Shown here in pieces: positions 20,423-25,976 of a stretch of 25,976 nt of DNA. The first letter of the stretch is position 1; each line of letters opens with the position of its first letter. Position numbers and translations under genes: made by a program. The notes beneath the pieces are model-generated. The model was not told where the DNA came from and did no database searches. It worked only from the letters and a program-made list of their open reading frames with translations. The DNA is from Mesotaenium endlicherianum. Lineage: Eukaryota > Streptophyta > Zygnematophyceae > Zygnematales > Mesotaeniaceae. The DNA lies in the NCBI GenBank assembly GCA_009602735.1, contig WELA01007589.1, forward strand, positions 237,350 through 263,325, in the 5' to 3' direction.

Positions 20423-22278
20423 GCCTCTCTCTCTCTCTTGCAGCACTGTTTGCCCTTGCACGCCCTAGACGCCTCCTATTTCTTGTCCCTTCTTCCTTCT
20501 CTCCCCTTGGGGCCCAGGATGTGCAAGCAAGTGCAGCGGAGAGTAGGTGGGCACTCCGGGCCGGACTAGGACAGACGGCGGGAGGTGGGAGGGAGAGCGG
20601 AAGGGGGGGGGGTATTACTTCGTGCATCTGTTCATTGACTTCTTACCACAAGACAGTCTTAACATCGTCTTGGATCGGGCACATGAAGCTTTTGTGGACA
20701 GGTGCAGGATTCAGGAGGTGAGTCGAGTGCCGGGTCTAGGAGAAGTGAGCATTGTGAAGGGAAGGGAAGGGACAAAATAAAAATGTGAAGAATGGAGGGG
20801 AAGCCGAGCGAAAGGATGATGGGGGCAAGAGACGAAGAGGGGGAGGGGAGGAAGAGAGGGAAAGGGGGGCGGTTACGTGAGGGAGGAGGGGGGGGAGGGT
20901 GGAAAAAGAGAGAGGGGGGAGAGTGAATGAATGAGGAAGGGAGAGAGACAGGGAGAGAGGGCAAGGGAAAGCGTGACGGGAACGGGAAGGGGGAGGAAGA
21001 GATGGAGAGCGAGAGCGAGGGAGAGGGGAGATATCTATTTGGGGAGGAGGGGTAAGGATGCCACCCATGGGATTTAGCTGCAAACGAGAAGAGGCGCACG
21101 CACTCTCTTCTCTTGCACGGCATTGCATCTGTTAGATCCCCATCTCCCTCGACATTCCCCACCCTACCTAAACCAGAGCCTGAAAACCCCGAACTCCAAA
21201 CCCTGATCGAAGCGCGCACGCTTGGCGGACGACGCCTGCCGTCTGAGACCCGTCCGCTGACTCTCATGAGGTGCTCCGGCCCCATCCCTGTGACTGTGGG
21301 CGGCAGGTCTCGTCCGAGGACGCCATTGCGCAAGCCAAGGACATGGCTCTCAAGGAGGGTCTCTTGGTCGGCATCTCGTCCGGTAGAACCTCCCCCCACG
21401 CCCCCCTCTCGCAACCCCTGGCCATCCCTCCCTCCCTCACTCTCTCCCGGGCCTCCCTCTTTTGCTGTGGCTGTCGTTTTTAATACTCCGCCTCAAGGAA
21501 TATGGGCTTCTCTTTGTTACTCTGTTTTTTCTTCCTTGAAGGACTACCCTTGGGGTCCTCTGGTCCGCACGCTCTCGACAAATCAACTCCCAGAGGGGAA
21601 GGAGGTTCCTCCCTGAGGGGGAGGGGCCTTGGGCTAGTGCACTGGCGAAGGTCGTCTGCGTGGAAGGCGCAAGGTGCTGAGGCTGCCCAGGAGGAGAGGG
21701 GGGTTGCCCTCCTGATCACCGCTTCAGGCACTCCAGAGAGCATCCTGAAGTTGCCTCCGCCATGCAGGGGCTCAGCCAAAGGGGGTCTTGGCCTGCCACC
21801 TAGCTGCATCCACGGCCTGCCAGACCGCAGGCAGTACCGAAAGTAGAGGGCAGCACGTCTACGTGCCTGGGATGTCTCTATGCTGTGCGATTGCAACTCC
21901 ATTCCTTGGGAGTGTTCCTCGCAAGAGCGTGAGGGCGTTGCGGGTCGCCGCGGCTGTGGGCTCTGACATTGGCTCCGGAGTTGGCTCTGCCATTCAGAGG
22001 CTTAGCTGGAGGGGCTCGTCCTCGGAGCTGGTCCCATTTGTGGCACCATGGCAGCTCGCAGGCAGCACAGGCCGCACCTCTGCATGCTTCTGACGTCTCC
22101 CGCTGTGCGAGCGCGTGCAGGCGCGGCGGTCGCCGCTGCTGTGCAGGTCGCCAAGCGCCCCGAGAACAAGGGGAAGCTCATCGCCGTCATCATTCCCAGC
22201 TCTGGAGAACGCTACCTCTCGTCGGTGCTCTTCCAGTCCATCCGGGAGGAGGCGGAAAAGATGACCTTCGAGCCGTGA
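16779..22278 (+). CDS. OASTL: O-acetylserine (thiol)lyase / cysteine synthase, copy 1 (seven exons)
   Basis: Exons 16779-16903, 17579-17664, 18444-18666, 19452-19654, 20187-20340, 21307-21382 and 22121-22278 join in phase into about 340 residues ending MTFEP-stop. This covers the whole family core (about 320) plus an N-terminal stretch suggesting an organelle-targeted form whose first exon is not resolved. The enzyme is PLP-dependent and makes cysteine from O-acetylserine and sulfide. The PLP lysine is K64 (GSSIKDRIG); TSGNTG is at 92-97; [10 protein letters not shown] binds phosphate at 197-206; GISSG is at 285-289. The fourth intron uses a GC donor. Compared with copy 2, the serine-acetyltransferase docking loop reads EAGAHQIAG instead of KPGAHKIQG, and Ser 316 replaces Phe in [10 protein letters not shown] beta-cyanoalanine or S-sulfocysteine synthase role is possible. 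Confidence 0.95.
16904..17578 (+). other. OASTL copy 1 intron (first to second recognised exon)
   Basis: Donor GTAGCG follows the codons YLNK, and acceptor GTGCCAG precedes [12 protein letters not shown]. The intron is AT-rich at first and GC-rich with CCCTCTC tracts after about 17370. No exon was recognised inside. Confidence 0.85.
17665..18443 (+). other. OASTL copy 1 second intron with degenerate tandem repeats
   Basis: Donor GTGCTC, acceptor ATGGCAG; the split Ser codon is AG plus C. Just after the donor, three degenerate units of about 50 bases (starting near 17662, 17708 and 17764) share GGCT-GCA-GCACT--TGCA segments, and 17806-17865 holds four GGAGCTCTGGGGG-like repeats. Around 18270-18345 a CT-rich and a GA-rich tract face each other and could fold into a hairpin. 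Confidence 0.8.
18667..19451 (+). other. OASTL copy 1 third intron with CCT-rich 3' end
   Basis: Donor GTGGGC follows LTDPAKGVK, and acceptor GCAAGCAG precedes GVMDKAEE. The last 180 bases (19275-19450) are almost pure pyrimidine, built on CCTCCT and TTCCTCC. They produce Pro/Ser or Gly/Glu low-complexity frames that are not coding. Confidence 0.85.
19655..20186 (+). other. OASTL copy 1 fourth intron, GC-AG type
   Basis: The reading YLR-EKNP requires the exon to end TCAG at 19654, and the intron then starts GCACGC. No GT donor nearby keeps the conserved sequence in phase, so this is a GC-AG intron. Reading on would add HAARWQMP, which is foreign to the family, before the GT at 19686. An N lies in a C run at 20012. 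Confidence 0.85.
20349..20440. repeat. Interrupted (CT)n microsatellite at an intron start
   Basis: CT repeats with occasional CG and TG interruptions begin eight bases inside the donor. A GA/CT run occupies the same place in copy 2 (25528-25612). Confidence 0.95.
20575..21040 (+). repeat. Polypurine-rich tract in an OASTL intron
   Basis: Nearly 450 bases in which the plus strand is dominated by G and A, with G runs up to nine. Such strand-asymmetric tracts can adopt triplex or G-quadruplex structures. A short gap of mixed sequence lies around 20615-20740. Confidence 0.7.
21383..22120 (+). other. OASTL copy 1 last intron with an internal duplication
   Basis: Donor GTAGAA splits the Gly of GISSG; acceptor GCGTGCAG precedes [13 protein letters not shown]. 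The intron contains a decayed second copy of the acceptor region and last-exon start near 21867-21957, in addition to the functional one at 22120. The intron start resembles copy 2 for about 30 bases. Confidence 0.85.
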
Positions 22279-23572
22279 ACTTGCGCCGCTCTTGGTCACG
22301 GTTTGGGGTGTGCCCTTGAATATATCACTCATCAGCGCTGCGAGGGACTGCGCATGTGCTGTCTAAGCGCTCCCCAGTCACCTGGTGGAGCGCTCTGCAC
22401 ATTCAATCAATTCCCGCAGCGAACACTTACTACACGTTTCAGCACGTTTGGGCGCGGTGTCATCGGTCGCCTACAGGGCTCTTGCTGGCCGTCCGTACAT
22501 ACCGCAGGCTGGGTTCTTATTTTTGCTGGATATATATTGTTGCTGTAGTGTGCAAATAGCACAATTCCATCGGCATGCAACCTTGTCTAGTGTATACGGG
22601 CCGGGACCTGGCAAAGGACAAAAGAATTCTTTTAGACTTAACTAGGTCGTGCCATTACTTGAACGCGCCAGCAGGGACATACAGTGGTGCATTGTGTAGG
22701 TGATAGCTTCAATCTGATGTTTGTGTATTAAGCGTGCTGGCAATGAGCCCAGAGCAGTAGCAGAATACCTCTTTTAACAGAGAAAACATTATATAAGCAT
22801 ACAAAATGCCGCTTAGGCATGTGCGAGATTACTTTCAATTTTCAGCCCCTGAGCCGTATGTACAATAAATAATTTTTTTCTATTTTATGCAGACGATGGG
22901 CTTTAAGACGCTAAGTAGAAATCCTTCCATACCGTGTGCATGGATTGTTTCTGTGACAAAAGCTGGTTAATTTTCTGTTGCAGAAGCTTATGTCAACACT
23001 GTTATGCCACAAGTGCATGTTGAAGTGTGTGATTGTAACCATCAAGTATGTTCCAAATTGCACTGTGCGAGGAAGGGCATGTTCAAAAATAAAATCTGGA
23101 TTGGAGAAACTTGTCGCTCAAATCTTACAAACATGGCCACATTCGCACCAGTACAATGGTATGAGCCAATGAATAACGTTAAGGCCACTGTGTGACAACA
23201 CCTGTCAATGTTGCGCCACGTCACGTGGAGTCAACTAAGCTTGTTGGATGCCTTGAGAAATGATACACCACTTTTGTAACTGATTGCATATGGCAGGACA
23301 GTATTCTGCTATCCACGCCCCGCGCAGTACACCTCATTTCTCGGCACCAAAAACAACCAACTGCCAGCACGGCTAGTCGCTTAGAGCTTCCCTCGACAGC
23401 TGCACACGAAGCCTGGTTGTGCCAGGATTTGGTACAAGTGGCGGGGGACCAAGTAAACGGGAGACCCGCTCTGCTAAGTGAGGAGAAAGAGAGAGCGGAG
23501 CGAACAGCACATGCAAGACCCCCCACCACACCGCAAAAAAAGCGTAGGGCATGTTCCAACTTATGACAGCAT
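22279..23572. other. Region between the two convergent OASTL genes
   Basis: About 1.3 kb of mostly AT-rich DNA holding the 3' UTRs of two genes that converge. The sequences after the two stop codons do not resemble each other, so visible homology ends at the stops. No gene, RNA or clear polyadenylation signal was recognised. Confidence 0.6.
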
Positions 23573-25523
23573 TCACGGCTCAAAGGTCATCTTCTCCGCC
23601 TCCTCCCGGATGGACTGGAAGAGCACCGAGGAGAGGTAGCGCTCGCCAAAGCTGGGAATGATGACGGCGACGAGCTTCCCCTCGTTCTCCGGGCGCTTGG
23701 CGACCTGCACAGCCGCGGCCACCGCGGCGCCTGCACGCTCGCAAGGAACGGTCCCAAGGAAACCGAGTTGCAAACGCATCGCACACAGAGACATCCCCGG
23801 CATTAGTAGGTGTGCTACCCCTACTCCCTGCAAGCTGCCATGGAAGCAGCTAGAGCAGAGCCCCTCCAGCTAAGCCACTGAACCGCAGACTTCAGAGCCG
23901 ACTCCAAGATGTCCTTGTGACATTTTTCCCCCTTGCCACTTGAGCCTGAGAGCACATAATTTTGACCACATGCACATCCACTTTCACTGACGAGTCGAGG
24001 GAACACGTGATGAGAGATGCTCACGAGCTGGGGGGGACAGGTCACACCGCACATGAAAAACGTGATGAGAGAAGCACACGAGTTGGCGGGGACAGGTGGC
24101 GCAGCGAGTGACTGTCTGTCCTATGAAGCACCTCCTCCTAGCTGAAGATAACGGCAAGTCCCAACACGTCCACTGAAGTGCCTAGGCTCATCGCGCGCCA
24201 AAAGCGCGTCTGCCCTTCTGTCAGGGGGACGAACAATGGGACTGTGCCACGTGGCGTGCATCGGGCAGGAAGTACACCTGAAGCCTGTAATTTTAGCAAG
24301 GGCAGGTTTCTCAGCAACAAGCGGAGCGAAATGGTAGCCCAGGAGTGAGGGCTGAGGCTGAGAGGAAGGCGTGAGGGGAGGCTCTACCGGACGAGATGCC
24401 GACCAAGAGGCCCTCCTTGAGAGCCATGTCCTTGGCTTGAGCAATGGCGTCCTCAGACGAGACCTGCCGCCCACAGTCACACGGGTGGAGCGGGAGCAGC
24501 TCATTGATCAGGCGCTGCAAAAGGGTGCGCCCATCTGACAGTGTTGGGGTATGCGGGGGGAGAGTGGGAGAAAGGACGAGGGGCGTGCGGTGATCCAACG
24601 CAGCGTGAGGGGAGCTCAGTGTCTACGCCTAGCAGCAGGGACAGTGGGTGCCCCCTCGGCAAACGCTTTGCAAGTACGCTGCATTTCAGCTAACAGCGGT
24701 TCTTGTCTTCTCACCTCGGAAGCAAGTGGTGACTTTGCAAGCGCAACTGCTGTTGGTTCTTATCCTCTCACCAGACTGGCAGTAGAAGGATGCAGGCAGG
24801 ATGTGGAGCAAGATGCAGAGGAGGAGGTGCAGAGTGGAGGTGCAGTGCAGGGGGAGTGTACAGCAGGATACCCGACTCCATGTACGACACCCGCTTCTGT
24901 TAGCACAAAGCACTCTCTCCCTCCCTTCCCATCTCCCCCCTCCCGGCCACCATTCCTCCCCCTCTCCCAGTCCCTCTCCTTCTCCCCTGCCTCGTGCTAC
25001 ATTGGAAAAAACAACCAGTGGCCGGCCCAACCGGAACCACCCCGAGTGTCTACAGCCAAGTCCCGCAAATGCCTCTGACTCTAAGCTGCCACACTGAGTG
25101 GCGGAAGCAGCCCCTCTTCTGGGCTCAGGCTGTGCAGCGCAGAGGTGGGGTAGGTGGACAACGACGTCTGAAGAGCATGTGGGGGAGAGGGGGATATTGC
25201 ATGCATCTACTGTATGCATTCAGTCTCCCCTACAACGGAACAGTCTCTAACCGAGTTGACCAGGGGCGCAGGAGGACTTCCAGGCGCAAGCGCGGGGTGA
25301 CACGGTTGGAGAACACGGTCCGGTGTGAGAGACATTGCGAGGACCACCAAGGGAGTGAAAGGAAAGGGAATGGGCGGGGAAGAAGGCTAAGGGCCGAGAG
25401 GAGCCAGGGGTGATGACAAAGAAGTGAGGCGAAAGAGGAGGGGGCAAAAAGAAGGAGAAGGAAGAGAAGACGAAAGAAGAAGGTGTTCGGAGCGTACAAC
25501 GACAGGATAGAATGCGCATGTTC

Positions 25524-25600
<77 letters not shown>

Positions 25601-25976
25601 NGAGAGAGAGAGCGCGGCACCCACCGTGACGACCTCGTTGTAGAGCGTGGTGTCGAGCACCGCGGGTGCAAAGCCGGCGCCGATGCCCTGGATCTTGTGG
25701 GCCCCCGGCTTGCCACCCGACAGCACAGGGCTTTCGGCGGGCTCCACCGCCACCAGCTGGATGGCGGGGTTCTTCTCCCTGCTCCCAGGGCCGCCAGGGA
25801 GAAGAGCAAGCGTGAGAAAGCCAGGGAGCACGTCTTGTGCACAAGCTGACAGCGGAAGCTACACAAGTGCCAGGAGAGTTTGCAATCCTGAGCACACCAG
25901 TGAGCACATCAAGAGGCACAGCTTGGCAGCGGAGGTGAAGCAGGCAAAAGCGTTGCACCATCCCAGGGAGGGGGGG
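23573..25976 (-). CDS. OASTL: O-acetylserine (thiol)lyase / cysteine synthase, copy 2, last three exons (partial)
   Basis: Minus-strand exons 25778-25625, 24463-24388 and 23730-23573 (stop TGA 23575-23573) have exactly the lengths (154, 76, 158) and phases of the last three exons of copy 1. They encode [19 protein letters not shown], the loop [16 protein letters not shown], then [22 protein letters not shown], and a last exon with canonical [11 protein letters not shown] and the end MTFEP. The loop keeps the Lys, His and Lys that in Arabidopsis OAS-TL contact serine acetyltransferase, so this copy looks like a regular partner in the cysteine synthase complex. The PLP lysine and TSGNTG exons should lie beyond the right end of the window. 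The gene points toward copy 1, with 1294 bases between the two stop codons. Confidence 0.93.
23731..24387 (-). other. OASTL copy 2 last intron
   Basis: Donor GTAGAG at 24387, acceptor GCGTGCAG at 23731. Its 3' part, with ATGTCTCTGTG, TTTGCAACTC, TTCCTTGGGA and GCGAGCGTGCAG, aligns with 21867-21930 of copy 1. A second segment (about 23840-23925) with TGGCTTAGCTGGAGGGGCT aligns with about 21965-22070 of copy 1, in the opposite order. Confidence 0.85.
24464..25624 (-). other. OASTL copy 2 intron with GA/CT microsatellite
   Basis: Donor GTGGGT at 25624, acceptor GGCGGCAG ending at 24464. It contains the GA/CT run at 25528-25612, a purine-rich stretch on the plus strand at 25330-25528, and a pyrimidine-rich stretch at 24905-24990. 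No exon was recognised inside. Confidence 0.85.
25528..25612. repeat. (GA)n microsatellite, sense-strand CT, at an intron start of OASTL copy 2
   Basis: An almost perfect GA run of about 42 units with one N at 25601. In gene sense it is a CT run starting about 13 bases after the donor, the same location as the CT run in copy 1. Confidence 0.95.
25779..25976 (-). other. Intron fragment of OASTL copy 2 at the window edge
   Basis: Gene-sense sequence before the exon reads CTCACGCTTGC and then CTGGGAGCAG. It resembles the sequence before the matching exon of copy 1 (20147-20186). No further exon is visible before the window ends. Confidence 0.75.

Larger units (their letters stand above)
20341..21306 (+). 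other. OASTL copy 1 fifth intron with CT microsatellite and long purine tract
   Basis: Donor GTGAGT, acceptor GGCGGCAG. Interrupted CT repeats fill 20349-20440. From about 20575 to 21040 the sense strand is strongly purine-biased (GGGAGG, GAGAGAG, G9). No exon was seen inside. The sequence just before the acceptor (GTGACTGTGGGCGGCAG) is shared with copy 2. Confidence 0.85.

Noticed and set aside
20659-21414. A 251-codon minus-strand frame rich in Ser and Pro
   Set aside because: It is the translation of the complementary strand of a polypurine intron tract and is antisense to a conserved exon.
16779-25976. The inverted OASTL pair as terminal inverted repeats of a DNA transposon
   Set aside because: The similarity follows exons and splice borders rather than continuous termini, and there is no transposase or target duplication.

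Overview
The window is nuclear DNA from a eukaryote of the green lineage. The coding exons are GC-rich and spliced with GT-AG (once GC-AG) introns. The best recognised gene is a plant/algal-type O-acetylserine (thiol)lyase, and there is a Ty3/gypsy retrotransposon with a chromodomain. Base composition looks bimodal: gene bodies (about 80-3800, 16780-22280, 23570-25976) are GC-rich with CT, GT/GC and CCT microsatellites in the introns, while the DNA between them is AT-rich with no recognisable genes. A green alga with a bimodal genome (for example a prasinophyte such as Cymbomonas) fits, but a charophyte or seed-free plant cannot be excluded. The species assignment is inference.

Layout. Positions 1-3760 hold the 3' part of a plus-strand tetratricopeptide-like (TPR) helical protein gene: three exons at 854-1082, about 1886-2006 and 3038-3324, separated by microsatellite-laden introns. 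Positions 3760-8758 are AT-rich and essentially gene-free, with one primer-binding-site footprint (5016-5028) of a decayed minus-strand LTR retroelement. Positions 8759-15438 are a complete, young, minus-strand Ty3/gypsy chromovirus. It has two 503-bp LTRs with only about five differences, a 5-bp target duplication CTGCT, a PBS, a PPT, and intact gag and pol frames joined by an apparent -1 frameshift signal. Positions 15444-16778 are AT-rich and contain a possible promoter.

The last 9 kb carry two O-acetylserine (thiol)lyase (cysteine synthase) genes facing each other tail to tail. Copy 1 is on the plus strand, seven exons, 16779-22278; only its extreme N-terminus or transit peptide is missing. 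Copy 2 is on the minus strand, with its last three exons at 25778-25625, 24463-24388 and 23730-23573; the rest lies beyond the window. Matching exons have identical lengths and splice phases.

The most interesting observation is how the two paralogues differ. The last two exons are almost identical in protein sequence, but the preceding exon differs at 11 of 51 residues. These changes include the loop that in plant enzymes docks serine acetyltransferase: copy 2 keeps the canonical Lys-...-His-Lys pattern, while copy 1 has Glu-...-His-Gln. Copy 1 also has Ser for the family Phe in the PSFGERYLS motif. This suggests that copy 2 is a regular cysteine-synthase-complex partner and copy 1 has a changed role. 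Other notable items are a GC-AG intron, a duplicated and decayed exon start in copy 1, and a textbook slippery heptamer plus hairpin in the retrotransposon.
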